A stretch of DNA of 64,000 nucleotides from Paenalicyclobacillus ferrooxydans. GTDB lineage: Bacteria; Bacillota; Bacilli; Alicyclobacillales; Alicyclobacillaceae. Each line of letters opens with the position of its first letter. Within the stretch, counting starts at the first letter, position 1. The notes beneath the pieces were generated by a model that was not told where the DNA came from, did not search any database, and saw only the letters and a list, made by a program, of their open reading frames with translations. This document shows, one piece after another, positions 7,719-16,656 of this stretch. The translations under genes and the position numbers were made by a program. The stretch is taken from assembly GCF_001399675.1 (NCBI RefSeq), contig NZ_LJCO01000085.1, forward strand, positions 1-64,000. The letters run 5' to 3'.

Positions 7719-10141
7719 CTTGTCATCTTTGCGAACAACAAGTCGAACATCCTGTCACCCTTTCCGGAAAGAGTTTCTGTTGTCACGGCTGCCGAGATCT
7801 GTGGCAACTCCTTGGCGAAGAACAGATCGTTGAGTTGAAAGGTCGTCCTGGCGTTGATTGGTCGATGGTTCGAACCACATCGAATCTGCCAGAAAGGACA
7901 GAAACAAACTCTGATCAGCACCGAGCACTCAACCTTCATGTAACCGGGCTGTGGTGCGCTTCTTGTGGTCTTTTGGTTGAGCACGTCGTAAATCGATTAC
8001 CAGGGGTGGTTCATTCCCAAGTCAGCTGTCCATCGGAAACACTTGAGGTCTCTTTTGATCCGGTGCTCACGACGCCTTCAGAGATTTGCGAAGCTGTCTC
8101 ACGTCTGGGCTACGGGGTTGCATCAAATGACAGACACGGCAGTGATGGAGAGGCGGCACGGGAAGGGTTAACGCGTAGATTTGCGATTTCTCTGACTCTG
8201 TCTCTGGTCCTGATGATGGTAAGCATCCCCATTTGGTCGGGGTACCTGCGGGAATTCCCACAGGGGGTGAAAATGCTGTTCATCTCTCTGTTAGGCTTGC
8301 TGACAACGCCGATTGTGTTTTGGGCTGGTTTTCCTTTTTTACGCGGTGCTTGGACGTCTCTGCGCCACCGCGTCCCAACCATGGATCTGCTGATTACCGT
8401 GGCTAGCCTTGCGGCTTATTTTTACAGTGTCATCGCTGCAGTGACGAACGAGCCATACGTCTATTTTGACACGTGCGGCTTCCTTGTCACGTTCTTGCTC
8501 CTTGGACGATTGCTCGAGTCGGGGACTCGAGAACGTGCACTCGCTGTGACACGAGGGCTTGCCAATCTGACCGTGAGTATGGTCAATGTTCTCCGAGCGC
8601 AAGGCGAAGAACAGATATCTGTGGAACAATTGCGAAAGCACGACTTTGTCGTAGTACGTCCTGGGGATCAAATAGCAGTAGACGGTATCATCCGCGAAGG
8701 ATCGTCAGATTTGGACGAGTCGTTCATGACTGGAGAATCTCTTGGTGTAACGAAAGGTCCTGGGGATATGGTATATGCTGGAACAACCAACTATACGGGA
8801 CAACTGGTCGTTGAAAATATACGGGACGTCGACGATACCGTCTTGGCACAAACGCTCCAATTGGTGCAGAGGACACTAACAGAAGGCCAGGTCTACCGGT
8901 TACTTACGGATCGACTTTTGCGAATTTTTGTGCCAGCCGTTTTCGTTGTCGCTGTTTTGACATTCTGCGTCTGGAACTGGATCACGCCTGTTACCACCGC
9001 GACCGCTGTCATGCGGGCCGTGGCAACACTGGTCATTGCGTGTCCTTGTGCACTCAGTGTTGCAGCTCCAGTTACCAGCCAGTGCGCCGTAAGTGTACTC
9101 GGAAAGGCAGGCATATTATTGCGCAGCAACGAGGCCATCGAACGTGGCTCGGGTATTGGTGTCGTCGTTTTTGACAAAACCGGGACATTGACTCAGGGGC
9201 ATGTGGAACTTACGAGGTTCTATCCAGCAGATCTGACGTTGTTACAATGGGCGGCATCGGCTGAGGTTGGTTCTGAGCACCCATATGGCCGAGCAGTTGT
9301 CGCAGCTGCAAATGCAAACGGAGTCCCGCTGAAGCAGGCAAGCAACTTTCGGGCGCAACCCGGTACTGGAGTTTCTGCAACTGTAGCAGGTCATCAAATC
9401 ACCGTTCAGCGTTACAGAGGCGAATCATTGCCGCCCCGCTTGGAGGCTGCGATAGCTGAATCAAATGCGGATGGCGGTAGTCTTTCCGTCTTGTGGATAG
9501 ACGGGACCCCTCGCACGGTATTTTGCTTCAGGGACACGACCCGCCCTGATGCCTTGGAAACCGTGCAACAACTTCAGGAGATGGGTCTTGAGGTGCACAT
9601 GGCAACGGGCGATCGCGAAGAGGCCGCACGCCATGCAGCCGAGAACACGGGCATCTTGATTTGGAGGTCCGGACTTACCCCTGTAGAAAAGGCTGACTAC
9701 ATCCGCGCACTTCAAGCAACTGGGCGCAAGGTCGCCTATGTCGGAGATGGTGTAAATGACGCCGCGGCTTTGCTTCAGTCCGATCTTGGTATTGCGATGG
9801 GATCCGGTACTGATATTGCTGTAAAGTCGGGTCACCTCGTATTAATGCGGACGCAATTATCCCTTATCCCGAGAGTGCTCAAAACCTGTCGGCAGGCTGT
9901 GAACGTTACACGCCAGAACCTTGCCTGGGCTGTCTCCTATAACGTGGTGGCTCTCATTGCGGCCGCCGTTGGGTTCGCTCGCCCTGCTATTGCTGCTGCT
10001 GCCATGGTGTTATCCTCGGCATTCGTGCTTGGAAATGCGCTGAGACTGCTTGGAGACCGACCACTCGCGCACCTGAAACCTCTTGGAGTGGTGCTTGGAA
10101 GCGCTGTTGTACTGTTTGTGCTTGCCTGGTATCGCATTTAG
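7706..10141 (+). CDS. Copper-translocating P1B-type ATPase (CcoI/FixI-like)
   Basis: An 811-residue membrane pump. The N-terminus has a cysteine-rich metal-binding module (CHLC ... CCHGC), then a heavy-metal-associated domain with WCASC near residue 83. The core has TGES, the CPC membrane motif (IACPCALS), the phosphorylation site DKTGTLT, the SEHPYG motif and the hinge GDGVNDAAA. The double N-terminal metal module is typical of CcoI/FixI ATPases, which export copper for oxidase assembly rather than for resistance. GTG 7706 overlaps the previous gene. The cox genes downstream support the assembly role. Confidence 0.9.
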   Translation: MAVLTCHLCEQQVEHPVTLSGKSFCCHGCRDLWQLLGEEQIVELKGRPGVDWSMVRTTSNLPERTETNSDQHRALNLHVTGLWCASCGLLVEHVVNRLPGVVHSQVSCPSETLEVSFDPVLTTPSEICEAVSRLGYGVASNDRHGSDGEAAREGLTRRFAISLTLSLVLMMVSIPIWSGYLREFPQGVKMLFISLLGLLTTPIVFWAGFPFLRGAWTSLRHRVPTMDLLITVASLAAYFYSVIAAVTNEPYVYFDTCGFLVTFLLLGRLLESGTRERALAVTRGLANLTVSMVNVLRAQGEEQISVEQLRKHDFVVVRPGDQIAVDGIIREGSSDLDESFMTGESLGVTKGPGDMVYAGTTNYTGQLVVENIRDVDDTVLAQTLQLVQRTLTEGQVYRLLTDRLLRIFVPAVFVVAVLTFCVWNWITPVTTATAVMRAVATLVIACPCALSVAAPVTSQCAVSVLGKAGILLRSNEAIERGSGIGVVVFDKTGTLTQGHVELTRFYPADLTLLQWAASAEVGSEHPYGRAVVAAANANGVPLKQASNFRAQPGTGVSATVAGHQITVQRYRGESLPPRLEAAIAESNADGGSLSVLWIDGTPRTVFCFRDTTRPDALETVQQLQEMGLEVHMATGDREEAARHAAENTGILIWRSGLTPVEKADYIRALQATGRKVAYVGDGVNDAAALLQSDLGIAMGSGTDIAVKSGHLVLMRTQLSLIPRVLKTCRQAVNVTRQNLAWAVSYNVVALIAAAVGFARPAIAAAAMVLSSAFVLGNALRLLGDRPLAHLKPLGVVLGSAVVLFVLAWYRI

Positions 10142-10147
10142 TCACGT

Positions 10148-10303
10148 TAAGTCGGTTTGACCGACTTATTCTCCAAGGTGGTCCAGGCTTCGGGCGAGTG
10201 AAGTCGGTTTGACCGACTTAACGTCGAAAAACACCGAGTGTAAGTGGCTGAAACCGACTTAACATCCAAAAATCATAAGGTTAAGTCGCTGTCAGCGACT
10301 TAA
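10148..10303. repeat. Four palindromic repeats between the copper ATPase and ctaG-like gene
   Basis: Four hairpin-forming copies: 10148-10168 (TAAGTCGGT-TTG-ACCGACTTA, 9-bp arms), 10201-10219 (8-bp arms), 10241-10261 (imperfect, 7 of 9 pairs) and 10281-10303 (TTAAGTCGCT-GTC-AGCGACTTAA, 10-bp arms). Copies 2 to 4 are each followed by a related tail, (A/T)(C/T)(A/G)TC(G/C)AAA. None has a T-run, so they are not ordinary terminators. They fill most of the 189-base gap. Operator sites or a local REP-like repeat are both possible. Confidence 0.85.
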
Positions 10304-10330
10304 TGTCGAAATAGCCAGGAGGAAAGTACC

Positions 10331-11116
10331 GTGGATGTTTGGACATTTCACTCAAACGGGTTCGTGCTGTGGCGGCCTGATGTAGCACTTTCTGTGTTAC
10401 TGCAAGGTGGCAGTTACTTTGCGCTCGTGGGTCCATTGCGTCAGTACTTTACGGGTTCGATGCCAATCAACCGTCGACAGGTCATGGCTGCCTGTACGGT
10501 TTTTACTCTAATGTACCTTGCGATGGGGCCATTGAGTTTTCCAGCGGAACGTTTCCTGTTTACAGCACGGGTGCTGCAGATGCTGCTCTTGACGCAAGTC
10601 ATGCCTCCACTCCTGTTCCTTGCCGTGCCGACATGGCTGTTTGAACGCATTCTGTCAGTGCGGTATCTCGGTTTCACGGTGAAGATTGGGACTCGGCCAG
10701 TTGTGGCACTTTTGGCCTATAACTTACCAGCTACCGTATTTCTTTTGCCGGCTCCCCTAGGGGCTGCGCTGTCGAATGACCTTTTACATTTTATCGTACA
10801 GTATGGGCTTATCATCACTGCAATTTTCCTCTGGTGGCCGCTGATGAGCAGCGTGCCTTCTAGACCCCGACTTGCACCAGGCGCACAGCTTATTTACTTA
10901 CTTTTCGCCATGAATTTCATGATGCCGATTGTTGTGTTTTTGTTGTTTTCGCGGGTTCCTTGGTACCCCTTCTATGCAACATCCAACGCAAACATTCCCC
11001 TGCTTGCAGACCAGCAGGTAGGCGCAGCGATAATGGTCGTTGGGATGGCCACCATCTATGCGTTACGAGCCATCCGACCATTTCTGTCTCACTCCGATTT
11101 GACTTGGTATGAATAA
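10331..11116 (+). CDS. Cytochrome c oxidase assembly factor, CtaG (caa3-type) family
   Basis: A 261-residue protein with about seven membrane segments in the Caa3_CtaG family, which supports CuB insertion or assembly of caa3-type oxidases. Conserved features seen here include YLAMGPLSFPAERFLFTARV and LLTQVMPPLLFL. GTG 10331 follows CCAGGAGGAAA at ideal spacing. It is the first gene after the palindrome block and runs in the same direction as the oxidase subunits. Confidence 0.85.
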   Translation: MDVWTFHSNGFVLWRPDVALSVLLQGGSYFALVGPLRQYFTGSMPINRRQVMAACTVFTLMYLAMGPLSFPAERFLFTARVLQMLLLTQVMPPLLFLAVPTWLFERILSVRYLGFTVKIGTRPVVALLAYNLPATVFLLPAPLGAALSNDLLHFIVQYGLIITAIFLWWPLMSSVPSRPRLAPGAQLIYLLFAMNFMMPIVVFLLFSRVPWYPFYATSNANIPLLADQQVGAAIMVVGMATIYALRAIRPFLSHSDLTWYE

Positions 11117-11202
11117 GCCTAAAAATCCACGTCGTGGATATGCATGAAATTTTATCTCTTGCAGAAACTATACACCAAGTTGTGGATTCAGGAGGGAGAG
11201 CA

Positions 11203-11742
11203 TTGCCTAAATCGAAGCGGCTCATGTCTATTGTGTGGACGACGGCCCTTGCAGCTGGTGTTCTGACCGGGTGCGGTGACGTCGCGAACAGTGCGCCTTC
11301 CAGCTTGATGGTTACGAACACGGCTTCACGTACTGCCGACATCTATCTCATTGCTGGCTACAACAGGAACAACGTATGGGACAACTTTAACGGTTACGCA
11401 AATGGTAACTTGAATTTCAGCGTTCCCGTGGGATATCAGGTTGCACTCCACGTTACCAACGACGGGGGAGTCCCGTACGACGTTGGTGTCTATACCAGCG
11501 ACCAGCAGCTCGCATTTCCTGGTGCGGGCAACTCTATGGAAGATTACGTACAAAACCCCAGTGCAGGCATCATGCCTGGGTCCTCGACGACGTACAAGTT
11601 TGTCGCAAGTCGAGTCGGTGATTACCTTTTGGCAGACCTTTTGTATCAGTTTCCAGGACATAATCCAAGCCATTTACCACTTGGCATGTGGGGCAGGTTT
11701 CATGTGACCCAATCAGGCACTCCACATGTCTCGAGCACCTAA
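11203..11742 (+). CDS. Sulfocyanin-like lipoprotein with incomplete copper site
   Basis: A 179-residue exported lipoprotein. The signal segment ends in the lipobox LTGC (Cys near residue 24). The body has the sulfocyanin signature NFNGYANG and a late PGH ... GMWG region. In sulfocyanins the type-1 copper is held by His, Cys, His, Met. Here the first His position reads VPYDVGVY and the Cys position reads GDYLLADLLYQF, so His and Cys are both missing while the later His and Met remain. TTG 11203 follows AGGAGG at seven bases. It precedes an intact cupredoxin, so it may be structural rather than redox-active. Confidence 0.78.
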   Translation: MPKSKRLMSIVWTTALAAGVLTGCGDVANSAPSSLMVTNTASRTADIYLIAGYNRNNVWDNFNGYANGNLNFSVPVGYQVALHVTNDGGVPYDVGVYTSDQQLAFPGAGNSMEDYVQNPSAGIMPGSSTTYKFVASRVGDYLLADLLYQFPGHNPSHLPLGMWGRFHVTQSGTPHVSST

Positions 11743-11770
11743 CCAGGCTAACCAGGCTAACCAGCCTAAC
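11739..11770. repeat. Short tandem repeat, 9-bp unit CTAACCAGG
   Basis: Three and a half copies of CTAACCAGG/C span the stop codon of the sulfocyanin-like gene and the gap to the cupredoxin gene. Probably replication slippage. No function can be assigned. Confidence 0.8.
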
Positions 11771-11790
11771 TATTGTGAGGAGGTGTTGCT

Positions 11791-12426
11791 ATGTCAGATA
11801 CACCTGCTTCCCGTCCAACGCCCCGACGGAATCCAGAGTGGAGTAAAACCTTGTTTGCAGTTGTATTCATCCTCGTCGTCATAGCAGCCATTGTCGCGTT
11901 GTTCTGGCAACGCCAGATTGGTGACGCGTGGTCGCGGATGTTTGGCACCGAGCGCGTTCAGACCGGGACCACCCACATAGAGCAGTATGACTATGGGTTT
12001 CATCCGAGACATATCACTTGGCGTGTCGGTGACAAGGTAACCATCTCATTACATAACGCGAGTGCGACACACTGGCACGAAATGATGATTGGCCGAGGCT
12101 TTGATGATACCCCGTATGTTGTGGGCCCCGTCCATACCCAGTTTGACCAAGACTTCTGGGACGGTGTGCATGTCACGATGAGCCATGCCTTCAAAGTCGA
12201 CAACTTCGTTCCAAACAAGGCGATTGTCACCTTTGTCGGCCAGAAGCCGTTTACGACAGAAGGCGGAAACTTCAGTCCTACCCTTGAGCCGGGTGGAAGC
12301 CTGGATTTGACATTCACTGTGCCAAACAAGCCTGGTACTTGGCAATACGGCTGCTTTGTTCAGCAGTTCATGCACTATGTTGCAGGCATGCATGGCACCA
12401 TCACCATCTTGCCCGCTAAGACGTGA
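11791..12426 (+). CDS. Membrane-anchored cupredoxin (plastocyanin-like electron carrier)
   Basis: A 211-residue protein with an N-terminal cytoplasmic stub, one membrane anchor (residues about 20-41) and an external cupredoxin domain. Type-1 copper ligands are visible: His in THWHEMMIG, then Cys, His and Met in GCFVQQFMHYVAGMHG. It likely passes electrons to the CuA centre of the oxidase encoded next, in place of a cytochrome c. ATG 11791 follows GAGGAGGTG. The gene sits 48 bases after the sulfocyanin-like gene and 39 bases before cox subunit II. Confidence 0.87.
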   Translation: MSDTPASRPTPRRNPEWSKTLFAVVFILVVIAAIVALFWQRQIGDAWSRMFGTERVQTGTTHIEQYDYGFHPRHITWRVGDKVTISLHNASATHWHEMMIGRGFDDTPYVVGPVHTQFDQDFWDGVHVTMSHAFKVDNFVPNKAIVTFVGQKPFTTEGGNFSPTLEPGGSLDLTFTVPNKPGTWQYGCFVQQFMHYVAGMHGTITILPAKT

Positions 12427-12465
12427 CCATCCGTCACTTACCGACAGTAAGGCAGGGGATACGAA

Positions 12466-13278
12466 ATGATTGATTTAGTTGTCTTTACAGTTTTGTGGGT
12501 CTCGGTGTCGCTATTGTTTGAGTGGATTTTCCACACGCTCGTACATTACGGTGTGTACTACTACACCGCTACGACGCAAGCTGTTGACGGCGAACATGCC
12601 GTAGCGTTTATCCTTTACGTCCTGGCTCCCGTTATAGCATTCGTCGTGCTCATGCTCGTCTATGACTTGATTCGGTTTCGTGCACGTAAAAGCGACGGAG
12701 TCCTGCGCAGCCGACATCAGTTTCGAACAAACAAGCTGTTCATCGGAATCTGGGTACTCATTAGTATTGGATTGAACCTGCTCTTTTTCGTCCACCCTTC
12801 TGCTTCCGCGCTCGAGCAGATGTTCAATTCTGAGCAAGCTCGTTTGAACCGGCAAGACCTAGAAGTGGACGTAGTCGCAAGACAATGGCAATGGTTCTTC
12901 AGTTACCCGCAATACGGTATCGATGACGCCCAGGATGCAAATGGAAACAGTATTCTCTATTTACCTGTCAACAGAAATATTAAGTTCGTGCTACGGTCAT
13001 ACGATCCGTTTCACACCTACGCTCCGTACAGCGGTGTGATCCACGGATTTTGGATCCCTGCGTTCGGACTGAAGCAAGACATTATCCCAGGGGAAACTCG
13101 TTACATGTACGTACACACGAGTAAAGTCACCTCATACAACGTAAACCCAATGGTCCGTGTTCAGTGTACAGAAGTATGCGGTCCGGGACATCCATTCATG
13201 GTAGCCCCCGTGAATGTCGTCTCTGGCAACGATTTTCAACAGTGGGTCAATCAGCAGAAAAAAATGGAGGGGCAATGA
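12466..13278 (+). CDS. Heme-copper oxidase subunit II (CuA)
   Basis: A 270-residue protein with two membrane segments, a Trp-rich stretch (ARQWQWFFSYPQYG) and a full binuclear CuA site: His in IHGFWIPAFG and Cys-Glu-Cys-His-Met in QCTEVCGPGHPFM. This is the electron entry subunit of a cytochrome c oxidase-type complex. There is no fused cytochrome c domain, consistent with donation by the neighbouring cupredoxin. ATG 12466 follows GGCAGGGGATACGAA. Confidence 0.93.
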   Translation: MIDLVVFTVLWVSVSLLFEWIFHTLVHYGVYYYTATTQAVDGEHAVAFILYVLAPVIAFVVLMLVYDLIRFRARKSDGVLRSRHQFRTNKLFIGIWVLISIGLNLLFFVHPSASALEQMFNSEQARLNRQDLEVDVVARQWQWFFSYPQYGIDDAQDANGNSILYLPVNRNIKFVLRSYDPFHTYAPYSGVIHGFWIPAFGLKQDIIPGETRYMYVHTSKVTSYNVNPMVRVQCTEVCGPGHPFMVAPVNVVSGNDFQQWVNQQKKMEGQ

Positions 13279-13332
13279 GTGTACGTTTGAGGTTTGCACC
13301 CGCTGCATACTGAATCGCGAAGGGAGATTTAC

Positions 13333-15204
13333 ATGAGTTCGATTTTTGCAGATATCAGTCAATCAGAAGCTCTGCGAAGAGGACGACGCATGCTGCCGCC
13401 GGTCGTACGAGGCTTGTTCTGGGCAGCCATCGGCTTTTTTATCGTGAACACTCTTGTCAGTGAGGTCCTTGATCGCACTCCACTCGCTCCCTACGTAACA
13501 AAGGTGTCCGTGACATTTGGCTGGACTGCAGCAACTTGCGGATGGCTCCTAGGTGTGGGCGCCTGGGAACTGGTTGTGAAACCGTACTTTGGATCTCCCG
13601 TAGAGTGGGATGTCCCGAACGACTGGCGCCGTTACTTTATGATGAGCCTCGATCACAAAGTGGTCGGAATTCAGTACATGGTTACTTCCGTTGCTGGTTT
13701 CTTCATTGCGGGGTTAGCCGCAATGCTCATGCGGTTTGAACTGATGCAAGGGAACTTGTGGACATTCCCGACACCCAACGCCTATCTCTCTACAGTTGGA
13801 ATTCATGGAACCATTATGATGTTTTCTTTTGGTACCGTGATGTTGGTCGGTGGTTTTGGGAATTATCTCATCCCCCTGATGATCGGATCAAACTCATCCG
13901 CATTTCCTCGTGTATCAGCCATCAGTCAGTGGTTGCTGCCCGTTGGAATTGTCACGGTCGCCCTCAGTCCTATTTTGGGTACTTGGACAACCGGCTGGCG
14001 TGGATACGCTCCTTTGGCAGAACAAGACCCGAACGGTATCGTGTTTTATTACCTGGGTGTGTTTGCCATGACGACTTCATCACTCTTGGTCTCTATCAAT
14101 CTGACGGCGACTATTCTGTTTCAACGCGCAAAAGGCCTGACATGGAACCGAATCCCTATGTACGCTTGGGGAATCCTCGCAGCGAGTCTTTTGAACATTA
14201 TCTGGCTGCCTGAAATACAGATGACGTTCATCCTTGCACTGCTAAACAATATTGTCCCGCTGCCGATGTTCTCGCAAATTGGAACACCACTCACGTACAT
14301 GGAGGTCTTCTGGTTGTTCGGACATCCGGAGGTTTACATCGTGGTGGTTCCAGCATTTGCACTCTGGCAGGAGATCCTTCCTGTCATGGGGCAGAAGACG
14401 TTGTTCGCGAGATCTTGGGGTGTACTCGGCCTTGTGTTCGTGATGATGTTCAGCGGTCTCGTTTGGGCTCACCACATGTTTACAAATATGCGCAATGACC
14501 AGATGCTCCCGTTTTCGTTCTTCACTGAAATGATCTCCATCCCAACAGGGTTCGCTTTTTTGGTTTCGTTGGGAACTGTTTGGAAATCGAGACTTCGGCT
14601 CACCACACCAACACTGCTGGTATTCATGAGCATGTTTAACTTCCTCATCGGGGGCGTCACAGGCGTGATGCTGGCTGACCCCGTGATTAACCTGCAGACC
14701 CACGACACATTCTTCGTGGTCGGTCACTTCCACTATACAATCATTGGTGCCATGGTATTTTCGTTCATGGCCGCAGCGTACTACTGGTTGCCGCGATTCT
14801 CCGGTCGAATGTACAACGAGTTTTGGGGGAAGGTAGGGGCAATCTGGGTGTTCATCGCGTTTAACGCGGTGTTTGGGCAGTTCTTGCTGATTGGCCTGAG
14901 AGGGATGAATCGCTGGGTGCCTGTGTACCCCAAGTATCTGCAAAACATGAACTTCGAGATCTCGTTGTTCGCCTTTTTGCTAGGACTCGGGTTTTTGTTT
15001 AATTTGGTCTACTACATCTGGGTGTGGCGTTACGGAAAGCGAGTCGATGCGAACCCCTGGTCAGCTAAAACGCTTGAATGGCAGTCGACTTCGGCGCCTG
15101 GCGAAACCAATTTTGACCCGCCGGTTCAAGTGCTGATGGGTTTCTACGATTACTCCGACGAGCGTCCGGTATGCAAGCCCACGTCACCTGCGGAGGTGTC
15201 ATGA
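13333..15204 (+). CDS. Heme-copper oxidase subunit I
   Basis: A 623-residue, roughly 14-segment catalytic subunit carrying the heme and CuB centre. Key motifs are SLDHKVVGIQY near the first core helix, HGTIMMF (low-spin heme ligand), GHPEVYIVV (CuB His with the crosslinked Tyr), AHHMFTNM (two CuB His) and THDTFFVVGHFHYT (both heme ligands). An extra N-terminal region of about 110 residues, with two hydrophobic segments, precedes the core. ATG 13333 follows AGGGAG. The last bases overlap the subunit III start. Confidence 0.94.
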   Translation: MSSIFADISQSEALRRGRRMLPPVVRGLFWAAIGFFIVNTLVSEVLDRTPLAPYVTKVSVTFGWTAATCGWLLGVGAWELVVKPYFGSPVEWDVPNDWRRYFMMSLDHKVVGIQYMVTSVAGFFIAGLAAMLMRFELMQGNLWTFPTPNAYLSTVGIHGTIMMFSFGTVMLVGGFGNYLIPLMIGSNSSAFPRVSAISQWLLPVGIVTVALSPILGTWTTGWRGYAPLAEQDPNGIVFYYLGVFAMTTSSLLVSINLTATILFQRAKGLTWNRIPMYAWGILAASLLNIIWLPEIQMTFILALLNNIVPLPMFSQIGTPLTYMEVFWLFGHPEVYIVVVPAFALWQEILPVMGQKTLFARSWGVLGLVFVMMFSGLVWAHHMFTNMRNDQMLPFSFFTEMISIPTGFAFLVSLGTVWKSRLRLTTPTLLVFMSMFNFLIGGVTGVMLADPVINLQTHDTFFVVGHFHYTIIGAMVFSFMAAAYYWLPRFSGRMYNEFWGKVGAIWVFIAFNAVFGQFLLIGLRGMNRWVPVYPKYLQNMNFEISLFAFLLGLGFLFNLVYYIWVWRYGKRVDANPWSAKTLEWQSTSAPGETNFDPPVQVLMGFYDYSDERPVCKPTSPAEVS

Positions 15205-15812
15205 TGGCTGGAAATGAGCAGAAACATCCTTTTGAAGCAGAGCCTTGGACTATCATTCGTCGCCCTGCCATATCTGAATTGACACCTAGAGAGTTGCGGT
15301 TGGGAAGGTTTGGCGCAGCGTTGTTCGTCATTTCTCAAGCTATCCCTTATTTTGTCCTCGTGAATGTGCGATGGATGCTTGCGGGAAGCTATATTCCGGC
15401 AGGTATGAACCAATGGGTTGGGGGCCTATTGCCGACGATCCTTCTCGTGGTTGGTATTCTTTTCGCCTGGTTGGGTGTACATGCGAACCTAGAGGGACGT
15501 AAAGGTGCTCTTCAGGGGTGGTTTACCGTCAATGTCCTGCTCGGTGTCGCAGCGATTGTGATACTGCTCGTCGCACTCACGACGTACCCGTTCAATACGC
15601 TAAGCCACTATGGATCCATTTATGTTACCTGTTTAGGCACAGCTGTGTTCTACACCATTGTCTCAACTATCGTCATGCTTGGTGTCATCTTTCGGTCCGC
15701 TGCAGGTCTCGTTAGCCCGCGAACGCCATATGGACCTGAGTCTGCTGCGGTGACTTGGACATTTAACGCAGTGGCATGGTTTGCCCTCTATCTGGCGCTG
15801 TACGTCATCTAG
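15204..15812 (+). CDS. Heme-copper oxidase subunit III
   Basis: About 202 residues with five membrane segments (for example GGLLPTILLVVGILFAW), matching the shorter bacterial subunit III layout. Two adjacent ATG codons (15201, 15204) lie at the end of subunit I. The GGAGGT at 15192-15197 better fits 15204. Tight coupling to subunit I supports a stoichiometric complex. Confidence 0.82.
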   Translation: MAGNEQKHPFEAEPWTIIRRPAISELTPRELRLGRFGAALFVISQAIPYFVLVNVRWMLAGSYIPAGMNQWVGGLLPTILLVVGILFAWLGVHANLEGRKGALQGWFTVNVLLGVAAIVILLVALTTYPFNTLSHYGSIYVTCLGTAVFYTIVSTIVMLGVIFRSAAGLVSPRTPYGPESAAVTWTFNAVAWFALYLALYVI

Positions 15813-15879
15813 GCGGACACTGAACCATCGCATTTTCATCAATCCCCGTGAGCTGAGTCTTAGAATTGGAGGGACATCT

Positions 15880-16077
15880 ATGAACGGTTTCTGGCCAACT
15901 GCACCCTTTTACATCCCCTATAGTACAGGCATGCCAAATGGATGGGACCTTGTCTGGTGGCTGTTTCAACTGGGAATCATGTCAGGGCTACTTTGGATGC
16001 TCTACAGCGTCGCTACTGGTGTAGATCGGGATTTTGTCCGAGCCGAAGACGAATCAAGGGAGGACAAATCGGTATGA
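15880..16077 (+). CDS. Small single-pass membrane protein, possible extra oxidase subunit
   Basis: A 65-residue protein with one membrane segment (LVWWLFQLGIMSGLLWMLYS) and an acidic, charged C-terminus. ATG 15880 follows GGAGGG at good spacing. It sits 67 bases after subunit III and overlaps the next gene by ATGA, so it belongs to the oxidase operon. Subunit IV-like peptides are common in this position, but the sequence itself is not diagnostic. Confidence 0.7.
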   Translation: MNGFWPTAPFYIPYSTGMPNGWDLVWWLFQLGIMSGLLWMLYSVATGVDRDFVRAEDESREDKSV

Positions 16078-16598
16078 GATTCTACGACACACGGGCTTTT
16101 AAGCGTACAGTTCGGACTGCCGTTAAAAGAATCCCGATTGCAAGTCTCGCAATAACGGCGTTTATCGGAACGAGTGGATTTCGGTTTGTTCCTGACATCG
16201 ATAAGTCGAACCACAAAAATATTCCCACGTATAACAACGCACAACTAAATGATGCTAAGGTAACCCCAACAAACATGATTCCACGCCCTGAACTTGCGAC
16301 GGGACTGATGAAACACGTCCATGATATCCATTACGCCGTGGTCATTCAGGGCAATGATCGGCTTTATGCGGGTGTGGAATTGGAGGGTCCGAAGCGTAAT
16401 GTCGCAGCTGCGCTGGAGCGAGCCGCAGATTGGCTCGCTCGCCAAGAACCAAGCCAGATTCGTGTATATGTCAGCGCAGATCCAACACTCGTGAATCACT
16501 TTCATCGCTTTGCCGCAGACCGTCTTGCTCACCTTGATGTCGGCAGCGATGTCGTACTGGCAGATATTGAGCGCAACTTTCCTGATGCCAACAAATAA
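16074..16598 (+). CDS. YhcN/YlaJ-like protein at the end of the oxidase operon
   Basis: A 174-residue protein with a hydrophobic N-terminal segment (IPIASLAITAFIGTSGF) and a C-terminal domain like the YhcN/YlaJ spore-lipoprotein family (RIYVSADPTLVNHF-type stretch, here IRVYVSADPTL). Unlike typical members there is no lipobox cysteine, so it is probably anchored by the N-terminal helix. ATG 16074 overlaps the previous stop. Its link to respiration is unclear. It converges with the gene at 16657. Confidence 0.65.
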   Translation: MRFYDTRAFKRTVRTAVKRIPIASLAITAFIGTSGFRFVPDIDKSNHKNIPTYNNAQLNDAKVTPTNMIPRPELATGLMKHVHDIHYAVVIQGNDRLYAGVELEGPKRNVAAALERAADWLARQEPSQIRVYVSADPTLVNHFHRFAADRLAHLDVGSDVVLADIERNFPDANK

Positions 16599-16656
16599 CT
16601 CTGCGGCCTACCCATCGCTTACCGGGTTTATCCCGTGACAGGTGAATCACATCGTG

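Noticed and set aside
14242-14943. A 233-codon open frame on the minus strand inside cox subunit I
   Set aside because: It is antisense to a gene with all catalytic motifs, has a His/Glu/Pro-rich composition typical of a shadow frame, and no ribosome site.
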